From: CAXBNB01 sp040151475
Lineage (GTDB): Bacteria; Bacteroidota; Bacteroidia; Cytophagales; Cyclobacteriaceae
Assembly (NCBI RefSeq): GCF_040151475.1
Contig: NZ_JBDKWG010000153.1
Span: 87,840-151,839, forward strand
Length of the DNA: 64,000 bases
Reading direction: 5' to 3'
Of this stretch, positions 1 to 9,970 are shown piece by piece. How positions within the stretch are numbered: position 1 is the stretch's first letter; the number at the start of each line of letters is the position of its first letter. The notes beneath the pieces are model-generated. The model saw only the letters and a program-made list of their open reading frames with translations, searched no databases and was not told the origin of the DNA. Both the position numbers and the translations under genes were made by a program.

Positions 1-2810
1 TTAATTGTACACACCTCTCTGCTTGGAGCATCGAATATTGTCATAAATGGTGGCGGGGAAGTCCTCCTAATAAAGGTGTACATGCTCTTTCTATATTGCC
101 TTTCATCCCGATTTCTAATATAATACATCAGTTTATTAGAGAAATTCCCCTTTTCAATCCAAAGGCTATCCGGTTGATAGGGCTTTACACTTTCCCCTCC
201 AATATTTTCATTGAGTAAACCACTTGCAGCCAAAACATTGTCCCTGATAAATTCCGCCTGCCAACGATAACTTGGTGCTCTTGCCAGCCATATGTTTTCA
301 TTATCCTTTTCGAGATGAATATCCGTGATCTTGGAATCCTGACGGTAGGTATGACTCATGACCATAAGCTTGATAAGAGATCTTAAATTCCAATCAGATT
401 CTACAAACCAAATGGCCAACCAGTCCAACAATTCGGGATGGGTTGGAAGATCTCCCTGACTGCCAAAATCGTGTGCTGTACCGACTATCCCCCTTCCAAA
501 AATCATCTGCCAATATCGATTTACTGCCACCCTTGCTGTAAGCGGATTTTTTTTATCAAACAACCATTGACTCAATCCGAGCCGATTTTTTGGCAGGCTA
601 TCTGACATTTCTAAAATCTTAGCAGGTGTCCCTGCTTCTACAGATTCACCGAGGGCATCATACACACCTCTGTTCAATATGTATGTCTGTCTTGGTGGAT
701 CCATCTCACGCATCACTGTCAACTCTGCAATCGAATCCAGAATATTCAACTTTTCGGTTCTAAGTGCCAATAACTTTTCAGATACCTCCTTTATTTTTTT
801 CTTTTTAGGGTGAAAAATTACAGGTACTTTACCTTCATGAGATTGGTTAAATATCGATTCCACCTGCGAGGGGAGCACTTCTACATCAAAGACAGATAAT
901 TCATCAATAGTCCCCTTCAATACACCATTATCGCCAGTTCCTATCCTGGTGTTTTTACCCATTAGCAATCCCCGTGAGTCTCGCTCTAGTTTCCCTGTAA
1001 GTGGCAAAATACTTTTGTACAGCTCATCATAAATCACCTTTTTCTTGGCCTTCTTTTTGTCTATGTATATGGATATGCCTTCAGCTCTAGAAGATCCATC
1101 ATAAGTAAAAAACAAATGAGACCATTCATTGAGGGATATTTTATCAACTGTTTTTACATGGACGTAATTATGAGGAAGTTGGCTTATCAATTGTACTGCT
1201 ACCTGATTCGTAGAATCGAGGTAAAAATTCCAACCACGCCAATAGCTATTTTTCCACCCACCATTACCGATGATTAATTTAGTTTTTCCTGTCTCTTCGG
1301 AGAGCTTGACCCAGGCTGATACTGAGAATGACTGTGTGGCCTCAAACTGACCAAATGATTTTATCAATACACGATCATCCTGATGATCAAAAAAACGTGC
1401 TTTACCTGAGATCCCATCAATTTCATCAGTATTGTTTTGAACCGTCAATGGTCTTTCGTCTATATATTTTGAAGATTTAGTCTCGGTTAACTTTTCAAAT
1501 GAATGGTGTAGAATAGGCTTTATTTTTTCAAATTCATTACTTTCTACAAAAGATGAAATGGCCTCTATTTCAGTTTTCTCAAATCGGTATGAGGTTTCCC
1601 AGTCAGAAATTTTAGCGTCCAGTTCAGAAATCTTTGCATCCTGCTCTGCGTCGGACAACAGAACCATAGGACCAAAGTCATTATCATTCCCAATCATCCC
1701 AAGTTCTTTTATATTATTGAAAAAGGCACTAAGCTGATAATATTCCTTTTGGGAAATGGGATCAAACTTATGGTTATGGCATCTGGCACATTCCACTGTT
1801 AATCCCAAAAAAGCAGTGCCCACCGTATTTGTTCTATTCCCCACATATTCGAGTCTATATTCTTCATCGACTATTCCTGATTCTGAATTGGTGGGGTTGT
1901 TGCGATTAAAAGCTGTTGCAATGATTTGATCCTTCGTAGCATTAGGCATTAGGTCACCTGCCAGTTGCTCACTCACAAATTCGTCGTAAGGTTTGTTTTC
2001 TTTAAAAGCATTGATCACCCAGTCCCTCCAAGGCCAAACAGTCCTCAATCCATCGGAATGATGCCCGTGAGAATCGGCGTATCGTGCCAAGTCCAACCAT
2101 TCCAAGGTCAATCGTTCTGCATGAGCATCGGTGCTCAGTAATCTATCCACAACCTTTTCATAGGCATTATCAGAATTGTCATTGATGAAATCATCAATCT
2201 CACCAAGAGTCGGAGGAATACCCGTGAGCTCCATGGTTACCCTCCGAAGCAATTGATTCTTCGCAGCTACATTAGAGGGTTCCAAACCATTTTGACCTAA
2301 TTTATTCTGGATAAATAAGTCAATTTCATTATTTACTTTCCACCCGTCAATGGGTTTCGGCAAGTCTCGCTTCTCTGGAGGAATAAATGCCCAATGCTCC
2401 TTCCATTTTGCTCCCTGTTCCACCCATTTGATAATCGATGCTTTTTCATACGCTGATAAGAAATAATTGGATTCAGGAGGTGGCATCATGTACTCCTTAT
2501 CTTCACTCAAAATTCGGCTAATCGATGCACTTTCTGATAGATTTCCTGAAACAAAAGCAAAATTTCCATTCTCCGTTTTTGAAAACATTCCTTCTGGATT
2601 GTCTAATCGCAAATCCGCCCCCCTTGTCATATCATCCGGGCCATGGCATTGATAACATCGATCAGAGATGATCGGTTTGATGTGGATATTAAAATCTATT
2701 TCTTCTGGAAGTTTCTCATAGGCTTGAGAAACGTCTTCCGGCATTTCAATATTACAACTTATAAGCGTGATTAGCACACAACTCCAAAGACTATACTTGT
2801 TATAGCTCAT
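1..2810 (-). CDS. PSCyt1/DUF1549/LamG/DUF1553 protein, C-terminus outside window
   Basis: Partial gene; 935 codons lie in the window and the frame is still open at position 1. I read it from the ATG at 2810. Residues 1-20 look like a lipoprotein signal (VLITLISCN). A cytochrome-c type haem motif CYQCH lies at about residues 52-56, followed by a PSCyt1-type region and the family phrase HWAFIPPE, then DUF1549, a LamG/concanavalin-like insert (around 930-1450 on the DNA) and DUF1553 (NPLTARVAVNRYWQ and, at the very edge, FDAPSREVCT). Such proteins are common in Planctomycetes and Bacteroidota, often beside sulfatase-like DUF1501 genes and polysaccharide loci; their reaction is not established. 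It starts just past the terminator that follows the susD gene, so it may belong to the same catabolic locus. Family assignment is sure; function unknown. Confidence 0.88.
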   Translation of the reverse strand, partial: MSYNKYSLWSCVLITLISCNIEMPEDVSQAYEKLPEEIDFNIHIKPIISDRCYQCHGPDDMTRGADLRLDNPEGMFSKTENGNFAFVSGNLSESASISRILSEDKEYMMPPPESNYFLSAYEKASIIKWVEQGAKWKEHWAFIPPEKRDLPKPIDGWKVNNEIDLFIQNKLGQNGLEPSNVAAKNQLLRRVTMELTGIPPTLGEIDDFINDNSDNAYEKVVDRLLSTDAHAERLTLEWLDLARYADSHGHHSDGLRTVWPWRDWVINAFKENKPYDEFVSEQLAGDLMPNATKDQIIATAFNRNNPTNSESGIVDEEYRLEYVGNRTNTVGTAFLGLTVECARCHNHKFDPISQKEYYQLSAFFNNIKELGMIGNDNDFGPMVLLSDAEQDAKISELDAKISDWETSYRFEKTEIEAISSFVESNEFEKIKPILHHSFEKLTETKSSKYIDERPLTVQNNTDEIDGISGKARFFDHQDDRVLIKSFGQFEATQSFSVSAWVKLSEETGKTKLIIGNGGWKNSYWRGWNFYLDSTNQVAVQLISQLPHNYVHVKTVDKISLNEWSHLFFTYDGSSRAEGISIYIDKKKAKKKVIYDELYKSILPLTGKLERDSRGLLMGKNTRIGTGDNGVLKGTIDELSVFDVEVLPSQVESIFNQSHEGKVPVIFHPKKKKIKEVSEKLLALRTEKLNILDSIAELTVMREMDPPRQTYILNRGVYDALGESVEAGTPAKILEMSDSLPKNRLGLSQWLFDKKNPLTARVAVNRYWQMIFGRGIVGTAHDFGSQGDLPTHPELLDWLAIWFVESDWNLRSLIKLMVMSHTYRQDSKITDIHLEKDNENIWLARAPSYRWQAEFIRDNVLAASGLLNENIGGESVKPYQPDSLWIEKGNFSNKLMYYIRNRDERQYRKSMYTFIRRTSPPPFMTIFDAPSREVCTI

Positions 2811-2832
2811 AGTTTGTCAAATTACAGATATA

Positions 2833-2868
2833 AAAAGCCCGGTTGGCAAAACCACCAACCGGGCTTTT
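2833..2868 (-). terminator. Rho-independent terminator after susCD
   Basis: A perfect 14-bp stem (AAAAGCCCGGTTGG at 2833-2846 with 2855-2868) and an 8-nt loop. The A run at 2832-2836 gives a U tract on the minus strand. It lies just after the SusD stop and 23 bp before the start of the DUF1549 gene, so it probably ends or attenuates the SusCD transcript. Confidence 0.85.
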
Positions 2869-2881
2869 ATATCGGTTTTAA

Positions 2882-4615
2882 TCAATATCCTCCTTCATTT
2901 TGATTTATGTCAGCTCCTAATCCGGCATAGGTATCAACTTCTGATTGTGGTATAGGCAACAAATAATCCCTTGGATTAGAAAAAGTTCTATTTTGAGAAT
3001 TAGGGAAACGTTGGTCAGTATTCAAGTCATACTGACTCTCAATACCCTCATAAGAAACGAAACAGTCATCATCAATTTGAGGAATCAGGGTGGCATTTGC
3101 CTCGTCCAAAATTCTTCCATAAAGGGTAACCGGCATCACCTTTTCGGCTATTTTCCAACGTCGTATATCAAACAAACGAAAGCCTTCATTGGCAAGCTCC
3201 ACTTTACGCTCACGTCGAATCACTTTTCTCAACTCAGCCTGATTGGTGGTAGTGATAGCAGGGTAGTTACCCGTATCCGTCACATCTACACCATAAGCTC
3301 TTGCACGCACACGATTGATGGCTGTCAATACTGTAGCATCAATACTGTTTTGCTCAATCTTAGCTTCAGCATAAATCAATAGTACTTCGGCAAACCTCAT
3401 CAAAGTGAAATTTTGATCACTGAACACTTGATTGATCTTTTGAGCCTCTTCATCTGTATATTTCTTCCACAGGTAACCACAAAATGCTGCCGGCCAAATG
3501 ACCACCCTTGAGTCTTTATTTGACCCTCCACTTGATCCATCCGTTAGCCTCACTATTAAACTATCAGGGTGACTCTCAAAAATAAGTCCTGCCCACTCAC
3601 TTTGAGGAGTGATTATTGATGCCTTCAGCCTGGGGTCTCTATTGTCAAATGGATGTTTAGGATCATAAATAGCAGACTCATCTATCGGAAGGCCATCAGT
3701 AGCTTCATAGCTGTCAATCATGGACTGAGTAGGAACTACAGTACTGTAACCATTCCTGTTTCTTGAACCCTGAGCCTGAGGAAAATTTGTTGTTGCAAAT
3801 CCTTGCATAAACGGCATCACAAACATTATTTCATCGGAATTATCTGCTGCATTTGTAAATAAAGCCTCGTAGTTTGGATATAAATCATAATTATCATTGT
3901 CGATGACAGTTTTCGCTGATGCAGCGGCTTCCGCAAACAGACCATTGTACAAAGCGATCCTTGCCCGCAAACCCAATGCGTAACCACTGGTAATCCTTCC
4001 CGGGTCTGATTGGGTCGCAGGCAAAAGGCCTACCGCAGTTTCAAGGTCATCTAACAAATTCGCAGCAATGGTTGCTTTTGCTGTTCTGGGTAGCAAAGCT
4101 TCTTCCGGGGATTTTGCCAATGATTCAGTGAAAGGAACATCTCCAAACAATTCGATTAGATAATGATAATAATAAGCCCGTAAAACCAAAGCCTGACCTT
4201 TTATTTCATTGAATGCTACTTCCGGAACTACATCCTTCGCCCGATCCATGTTTACCAGCAAATTATTGGCACGACCTATACCTCTGTACAAAGATAAGTA
4301 TATGTCCTTAAAACCAGCTGTAGAAGCACTGTGGGTACCTGCACCCAACTCATCAAACCCTGTATATCCACCTCTAACCAATCCTATATCTGTAGCAGCA
4401 TTGTCCATAGTTACCGGAATAGGCAAACTATACCCTCCTTGCCAAACAACAGACCTGTAAACCCCCGTCAAAGCCAAATCAAGTTCTTGCTCATTGGAGA
4501 AAAAAGTAGCATCTGTTGGTTGTGTTAGTGAGTTAAGATCCAACACCTCTTTCTCACAGGCACTCATTGAAAAGAGTACTGTAAGCACTAAATATATTTT
4601 CTTAATGTTTTTCAT
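2882..4615 (-). CDS. SusD/RagB family outer-membrane lipoprotein
   Basis: Surface glycan-binding partner of a SusC transporter. I start at the ATG at 4615 (MKNIKKIYLVL) rather than 4624, because this gives a clean lipoprotein signal with lipobox LFSMSAC and lipid-anchored Cys at residue 20. The N-terminal TPR-like SusD region (about residues 80-220) and the C-terminal RagB/SusD region are both present. The end of the protein has typical SusD phrases (FRLFDIRRWK, NPRDYLLPIPQSE). It lies directly downstream of the SusC gene (29-bp gap) and is followed by a strong terminator. Substrate cannot be told from sequence. Confidence 0.95.
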   Translation of the reverse strand: MKNIKKIYLVLTVLFSMSACEKEVLDLNSLTQPTDATFFSNEQELDLALTGVYRSVVWQGGYSLPIPVTMDNAATDIGLVRGGYTGFDELGAGTHSASTAGFKDIYLSLYRGIGRANNLLVNMDRAKDVVPEVAFNEIKGQALVLRAYYYHYLIELFGDVPFTESLAKSPEEALLPRTAKATIAANLLDDLETAVGLLPATQSDPGRITSGYALGLRARIALYNGLFAEAAASAKTVIDNDNYDLYPNYEALFTNAADNSDEIMFVMPFMQGFATTNFPQAQGSRNRNGYSTVVPTQSMIDSYEATDGLPIDESAIYDPKHPFDNRDPRLKASIITPQSEWAGLIFESHPDSLIVRLTDGSSGGSNKDSRVVIWPAAFCGYLWKKYTDEEAQKINQVFSDQNFTLMRFAEVLLIYAEAKIEQNSIDATVLTAINRVRARAYGVDVTDTGNYPAITTTNQAELRKVIRRERKVELANEGFRLFDIRRWKIAEKVMPVTLYGRILDEANATLIPQIDDDCFVSYEGIESQYDLNTDQRFPNSQNRTFSNPRDYLLPIPQSEVDTYAGLGADINQNEGGY

Positions 4616-4644
4616 AATTTCCATTTTTAAAATATCAATTGAGA

Positions 4645-7600
4645 CTAAAACCTAACCTCTATACCAAAAGTGTAAGATGAAACGATGGGATAGAATTCAC
4701 CTTGAGATCCGCTCGGTACAAGGGGATCGACACCATCAGGCATTTTGTCCCAGGTGATTAAATTCTGACCTGAGAAATAGACTCGTGCGTAACTTATCAG
4801 GATATTCTCCAGTAATGAACTTGGAAGAGAATAACCGAAATTGATATTTCTAAGCCTCAAATAAGAACCATCAAATACATAAGTACTGGAAGTCTGGATG
4901 TCGTTGCTACCAGCACTGGTAGGTGATAAAATAGGAAATTTAGCATTGGGATTTTCAGGTGTCCAACTCTCTTTAAGTTGCCATTCCTGAATTTTACCAG
5001 CATTGTAAAGCGGCCATACTACATCTCCTCCCAGTCTGACATCTCTCTTTGTTACACCCTGAAAAGCAAATGAGAGGTCGAACCCTTTATATTGGAATCC
5101 CAGATTAAATGAATAGCTCATTTGTGGAAAAGAATTTCCTATGATCACCCTGTCATCACCATTGATCAAACCATCAGCAGCATCAGGGATACCATCATTA
5201 TTCGTATCTACTGTCAGTTGGTCTTTGTAGCGAAGGTTTCCTGGTTTCAAAGTGCCAATTTGGGCTGGTGCATTGTCTATCTCATCCTGGGACTGGAATA
5301 TACCCTGTGTTTCATACCCATAAATAGAGTTGATAGGCTTTCCTAAAGTGGTAATCCCTGTACCACTAATAATTGGCCCTACCCCAGCAAGATCTGTCAC
5401 TTTATTTTTAACATTTGAAGCAATGAATCGTACGTTGTACGTAAAGTCATTGATATCATCCTGCCAACCCAGTGAAAGATCCCATCCACGATTTTCGAGA
5501 CTAGCAGCATTTTGTGTTGCAGGATCCAATCCAACATTCAGCGGAATAGGAATTTGCAACAAAATGTCATTCGTTTTTCTGATGTAATATTCAGCTGTTA
5601 AATTCAACTTGTTCTTGAAAGCACTGGCATCAACACCAAAATTGGTTGTCTCGGTAGTTTCCCATTGGATCGCTTCATTTGCCAATACATTTTGTGTAGC
5701 TCCTGTAAAAACTGTGTTCCCAAATACATAATTACTGCTACCCAATGCAATAGAAGATACATAAGGGAAATCGCTACCTATTTGTTGATTTCCTAATTGT
5801 CCCCAGGAGGCACGCAATTTCAAATCACTAAACAGACCGTTTGCTGGGAAGAAGCTTTCTTCTGCTACTCTCCAGCCAACAGAAAACGATGGAAATACAG
5901 ATGCCCTGTTGGCTTTAGCAAATCTTGAAGATGCATCCCTTCTAATGTTAGCCTCAAATAAGTATTTGTTTCCTATTGAATAGTTTACACGTCCAAAATA
6001 AGACAGCAAACCATTGTGCGAGGCACTGCCAGAGTTGCTATCATTTTCTTGTGAACCAGCATTAAGTACCTGATAATTCTGTAGGATAAACTGATCCCTA
6101 TAGGCACCAAACCCGGAACTATTGGTTTTGATCATTTCATATCCAGCCAAGGCGGTCAGGCTTTGATTGTTGAAATCAAGGGTGTAAGATGCTATAGCAT
6201 TTAGGTTGTGCGTTAAAGATCGATTGTTACTTTGACTCAGTGAACTTCTGTTTGGAGTAGTCCTGGTTGTTTTCAAATCCCAATCAATAATGGTGTCAAT
6301 AGTTCTGACAAACTCTTTACCGTAAGTATCCCCATATTCAGGTGAATACATCAATGACAGGTTTAATCCCTTTATTGGTTCGTAATTTAACCGTGTAACA
6401 CTTCGGAAGTAATTATTCTCTACTACATTCAAACCACTTGCTTCTGCAAATGCTATTGGGTTTTGACCACCCCAAGCGTCACCCCAAGACCCGTCACTGT
6501 GACGCACAAAATAGATAGGGGGAGTTCTGAATGCTTCTCGATTAATAAGATTAAGTCCTGTAGAAGGCTCCTTGGTTAGTCCCTGACTGAAATTTAAATC
6601 GAAGTTGATTTTAAATTTATCTGAGACTTTAAAATCGGAATTGAATCGACCATTGTACCGTTTGAAATTAAAATTGGGAATATTTCCATTTTGCTCCTGA
6701 TAGGAAAGGGATGCCGCCACGGTCAACCTATCAGTACCACCGGAAGCACTGATCTGATGATACTGCATAAATCCACTTTCAGAATACAATTCATTTACCC
6801 AATCTGTATCAGCGTAGCGATCAGGATCTTTTCCAATATTAGCAGCATAATCGTCGATTACAGCTTGTGAAGAGGATCCATCATGCTTAAGGAATTCAAG
6901 ACCTCCTAAAAATTTTGGTCTCCCTGTTACTGACTGTTTGCCTATGTAACTTTTATAACCTACTTTGATTTCACCTTCTTTGGCTCTTTTTGTGGTAATC
7001 AGAATCACTCCATTTGCTGCCCTGGATCCATAAATAGAGGATGCAGCAGCGTCTTTAAGGACAGACATATTTTCAATGTCACTAGGATCTATTCCGTTAA
7101 TATCACCCTGTACCCCATCAATCAATACAAGCGGCTCATTTTTAGATCCGGAACCTAAAGAACCTAGTCCTCTAATTACAATGGATCCAACATCCTTTCC
7201 AGGCTGCCCACTACCCTGAACTACCGTGAGACCAGGTACTGCCCCTGTCAATGCGGATGAAACCTGAAATACAGGTTGTTTGGTTAATGATGATCCCTCC
7301 ACTTGCTCCACCGATCCGGTCAGGTTCACTTTCTTCTGAGTTCCATATCCTACCACTACTACTTCTTCCAATTGAGCTGCATCAAGAAGCATTGCTATGT
7401 CTATTACTGTTTGCGACCCTACTGTGATTTCCTGTGTACTATACCCTACAAATGAAACTACAAGGACAGCATCAATGGCAGCACTCATACTATAGTTTCC
7501 ATCCAAATCAGAAGTAGTACCCGTACTAGTCCCTTTTATAACAATACTTGCACCAGGTAATCCCTCTCCATTTTCATCAGTAATTTTGCCTGATATGTCC

Positions 7601-8016
7601 ACATCTTCGATAATGACTTCAACATCATTATTTTGTTTGTTTCGAATATTTCCTTTTTGTACTATGATATTTCTGTTTACCTGACGAAATTTCAAGCCTG
7701 ATTTTTTAGATATATCAATCAAAATATCCCTTACTCTTAAAGACTCTCCTTTACGAAAGGAGATATCCAATGATCTGTCAATGTCTTCTTTGCTGTATGA
7801 AAAGCGGAAATCTGTGTGATTTTCCAGCATTTTAAATACCTTCTCCAATTTGGCGTTGGTAAATTCCATTTCAACAGTAACATCGCTTACACTTTGTATT
7901 TTTTGGGCACTGGTGTCTTCCGCCCATATAGAGCTCAACATAAAACATTGAACGACAAGACCGTATAGTGACAGCTTAGAAAGCATAATTAACTTGTCTA
8001 GTAATTTTAACTTCAT
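4645..8016 (-). CDS. SusC/RagA TonB-dependent receptor with STN domain
   Basis: Outer-membrane importer energised by TonB. I choose the ATG at 8016 (MKLKLLDKLIM), which begins a normal long SusC signal peptide; the upstream ATG at 8061 adds 15 basic residues. Order of domains: signal peptide; STN (secretin/TonB short N-terminal) domain at about residues 48-118; carboxypeptidase-D-like domain at about 135-210; TonB plug beginning near VVVGYGTQKK and continuing through IRGLGS and LVLIDGVQGD; then the beta-barrel up to an aromatic C-terminus (GIEVRF). The STN domain is the contact for a FecR anti-sigma factor, and sigma and FecR genes lie directly upstream, so the receptor probably signals substrate binding to induce itself and SusD. 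Confidence 0.95.
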   Translation of the reverse strand: MKLKLLDKLIMLSKLSLYGLVVQCFMLSSIWAEDTSAQKIQSVSDVTVEMEFTNAKLEKVFKMLENHTDFRFSYSKEDIDRSLDISFRKGESLRVRDILIDISKKSGLKFRQVNRNIIVQKGNIRNKQNNDVEVIIEDVDISGKITDENGEGLPGASIVIKGTSTGTTSDLDGNYSMSAAIDAVLVVSFVGYSTQEITVGSQTVIDIAMLLDAAQLEEVVVVGYGTQKKVNLTGSVEQVEGSSLTKQPVFQVSSALTGAVPGLTVVQGSGQPGKDVGSIVIRGLGSLGSGSKNEPLVLIDGVQGDINGIDPSDIENMSVLKDAAASSIYGSRAANGVILITTKRAKEGEIKVGYKSYIGKQSVTGRPKFLGGLEFLKHDGSSSQAVIDDYAANIGKDPDRYADTDWVNELYSESGFMQYHQISASGGTDRLTVAASLSYQEQNGNIPNFNFKRYNGRFNSDFKVSDKFKINFDLNFSQGLTKEPSTGLNLINREAFRTPPIYFVRHSDGSWGDAWGGQNPIAFAEASGLNVVENNYFRSVTRLNYEPIKGLNLSLMYSPEYGDTYGKEFVRTIDTIIDWDLKTTRTTPNRSSLSQSNNRSLTHNLNAIASYTLDFNNQSLTALAGYEMIKTNSSGFGAYRDQFILQNYQVLNAGSQENDSNSGSASHNGLLSYFGRVNYSIGNKYLFEANIRRDASSRFAKANRASVFPSFSVGWRVAEESFFPANGLFSDLKLRASWGQLGNQQIGSDFPYVSSIALGSSNYVFGNTVFTGATQNVLANEAIQWETTETTNFGVDASAFKNKLNLTAEYYIRKTNDILLQIPIPLNVGLDPATQNAASLENRGWDLSLGWQDDINDFTYNVRFIASNVKNKVTDLAGVGPIISGTGITTLGKPINSIYGYETQGIFQSQDEIDNAPAQIGTLKPGNLRYKDQLTVDTNNDGIPDAADGLINGDDRVIIGNSFPQMSYSFNLGFQYKGFDLSFAFQGVTKRDVRLGGDVVWPLYNAGKIQEWQLKESWTPENPNAKFPILSPTSAGSNDIQTSSTYVFDGSYLRLRNINFGYSLPSSLLENILISYARVYFSGQNLITWDKMPDGVDPLVPSGSQGEFYPIVSSYTFGIEVRF

Positions 8017-8094
8017 AATTTTGTATTTGAGATGAATAATTCGTTTGAGTCTCGGCTTCATGTGATTGTTGGCGCTATTTCATGAAACCAATAG

Positions 8095-8122
8095 GACCGG
8101 CCTCTGAGGTCGGTCTTTTTTT
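8095..8122 (+). terminator. Hairpin with T run, oriented plus, between fecR and susC
   Basis: An almost perfect inverted repeat (GACCGGCCTC / GAGGTCGGTC) at 8095-8115 is followed by seven T on the plus strand. Genes on both sides read on the minus strand, so in this orientation it would stop antisense transcription. For the fecR transcript it is a stable stem without a U tract and could instead be a processing or attenuation element. Confidence 0.45.
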
Positions 8123-8158
8123 GTAGTGGTTTTGGTTATATTTTCATAGGCATGCTTT

Positions 8159-9178
8159 TTATTTTAAAATAACTATATCGTCATGAAACTCATAATCGAA
8201 TCCCATGGACAAACCGACGTTGTGTAACACTCTTTCAAGGCTTTCTTTCTCAAAAGTTCCAAAAAAGTGTTTTCTCTTTTTTAATTTCGTTTGGTTTTGA
8301 ATCTCTACTCCATACCACAATTCAAGGGTAGGAATAATTTCTTCCAAAGTAAGGTCGTGAAATATTAGCTTGCCATTTTTCCATGCCAATACTTCCTCTA
8401 CATTGAAAGTGTCCGGCTCTGAAATACTGTTGCCCTTCACTATGGAAAATTGCCCTGGCAACAGCGTCATTTCATTTTTTTGACCGTTTTTACCTCTATC
8501 AGTCTTCAACTTCACTTTTCCAGTAACCAGGCTTATCTGTATCTCATGTAGGGCAAGTGCATCCACATCGAATGATGTTCCAACTGCTTCTACTTTCACA
8601 TTTCTGCAATCAACCACAAAAGGCATTTTAGGGTTTTTGAATACATCAAAAAATGCCTGACCTGTTAGGTGAATATCCCTGTTTTCTTGTCCAAAATTAG
8701 ACGAATAGCTTATTTTACTCCCGGAATTGAGCCATACTATAGAGCCATCCGGCAAGGTAATGGTTGACTTCTGTCCGGGTAGTGTTTCTTTTTCTATTAT
8801 CTTGCTCGCCACTTCATTGGTCTCTGCCCCTGAGAAGAAATCAATCTCGTTCGCCAAGATCGCAGAAGCAATGACGATCAATACTGCTGCAACTTTCAAG
8901 AGGTTACCTATATTTGAGCGTATCCAGTTAGGCCTTTTCGCAGTTACAGGTTCAAAAACGGCTTCCCAAATTTGTTTTCCTACTTCTTCCTGGTTGATTA
9001 ACATTTGATCTTCCTCACCAAAAAACCTGTCTTGCCATATTTCGGCGAACACCTCATATTCGTCTTTGGCCTGAGCAGATGAGTCCAACCATTTCTGAAT
9101 TTGCGCCTTCTCACTGGTCGAAGCACTTCCGGAAAGTTCCTTAGCCAATATATCGTATGGTGTGTTGTTTATTTTCAT
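8159..9178 (-). CDS. FecR family anti-sigma factor
   Basis: Inner-membrane regulator that passes the signal from the STN domain of SusC to the ECF sigma factor. The N-terminal cytoplasmic part is about residues 1-90, one transmembrane helix lies at about 93-109 (KVAAVLIVIASAILA), and the periplasmic FecR domain (LPDGSIVWLNSGSKI, LTGQAFFDV) is at about 130-225. The C-terminal DUF4974 domain is at about 268-339. Length (339 residues) is normal. It lies 46 bp downstream of the sigma gene and 142 bp upstream of susC, the standard order for a glycan-responsive sigma/FecR/SusCD unit. Confidence 0.95.
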   Translation of the reverse strand: MKINNTPYDILAKELSGSASTSEKAQIQKWLDSSAQAKDEYEVFAEIWQDRFFGEEDQMLINQEEVGKQIWEAVFEPVTAKRPNWIRSNIGNLLKVAAVLIVIASAILANEIDFFSGAETNEVASKIIEKETLPGQKSTITLPDGSIVWLNSGSKISYSSNFGQENRDIHLTGQAFFDVFKNPKMPFVVDCRNVKVEAVGTSFDVDALALHEIQISLVTGKVKLKTDRGKNGQKNEMTLLPGQFSIVKGNSISEPDTFNVEEVLAWKNGKLIFHDLTLEEIIPTLELWYGVEIQNQTKLKKRKHFFGTFEKESLERVLHNVGLSMGFDYEFHDDIVILK

Positions 9179-9224
9179 GGTTTCAATCTATTCAAAGTAA
9201 AAAGCCAGAAGTAAGCGTTTACCC

Positions 9225-9878
9225 TTAATGTTTTATTTTTTTAATATTTACAATTTTAGTCATAGTGGCTTTTCCAGCTTTATAATCTGCTATCGTTTTA
9301 GCAATGGCCTTCATGGCTAGACTCATGTGGGCTTCCACCGTTTTGATGGATAAATCCAGCAACTCTGCCACATCTTTGTATTTCAACTGATCTTCCTTGA
9401 TCAATTTAAAAACCATTTTTCGCTTGGTAGGCAAACCATCTATGGTGTCCTTTACCACAGTGTAAAATTCATTGCCTATGTACTCATCCTCCGGAGAATT
9501 GCTATAAGTCAACAACAAATCACCTTCACTTTCCAGTTTTCCCGAATAAACCAACGGTGTATTTTTTCTAAGGTATTTTAGAGCCTGATGTTTGGTTACT
9601 ATAAACAAGTATCCTTCTATGCTGTCCATTTGAGCAATTTTTTCACGTTTTTTAAGGATAGTCAAAAGCACATCCGAAACTATCTCTTCAGCAGTATTGT
9701 GGTCATTTATATACAGAAGGGTAAACCAAATCAGTTTGGGATAATACTTATTGAAAAAGTAGTTGTAAGCATCACGATCATTGGATTGAGAGAGTTTTTG
9801 AAAAACTTCTTTCAAACTCCATTCTTCGTATTTCTCTACATTTTGCAAAAGTGACTTCAGTTTAGATAGTTGTATCAA
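9225..9878 (-). CDS. ECF RNA polymerase sigma factor
   Basis: Alternative sigma factor of the FecI-like group that pairs with FecR. Region 2 is seen around residues 35-100 (DAYNYFFNKYYPKLIWFT, AEEIVSDVLLTI) and region 4 around 150-200 (GLPTKRKMVFKLIKEDQ, KYKDVAELLDLSIKTVEAH, a helix-turn-helix). Its N-terminus is a little longer than usual (about 25 extra residues), so a downstream start is possible. The gene leads a minus-strand series sigma-FecR-SusC-SusD. A near-palindrome lies 69-92 bp upstream. Confidence 0.93.
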   Translation of the reverse strand: MIQLSKLKSLLQNVEKYEEWSLKEVFQKLSQSNDRDAYNYFFNKYYPKLIWFTLLYINDHNTAEEIVSDVLLTILKKREKIAQMDSIEGYLFIVTKHQALKYLRKNTPLVYSGKLESEGDLLLTYSNSPEDEYIGNEFYTVVKDTIDGLPTKRKMVFKLIKEDQLKYKDVAELLDLSIKTVEAHMSLAMKAIAKTIADYKAGKATMTKIVNIKKIKH

Positions 9879-9946
9879 GTTACACTCGATTTCTATGAAA
9901 AGCCAAAATGCAGGAAATACCCTTAGTCAGGTGTGGAATTATTTTT

Positions 9947-9970
9947 CATAAAGTTTTATAAACCTTTATG
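9947..9970. promoter_or_regulatory. Near-palindrome upstream of the sigma factor gene
   Basis: 24-bp near-perfect palindrome beginning CATAAAG and ending CTTTATG, in the 419-bp spacer between the divergent sigma-factor and OmpA-family genes. It could be an operator for either; no known regulator motif is recognised. The rest of the spacer left of the direct repeats shows nothing else I can name. Confidence 0.3.

Noticed and set aside
2467..2652. Short plus-strand frame within the DUF1549 gene
   Set aside because: Antisense shadow of a well-supported gene on the minus strand.
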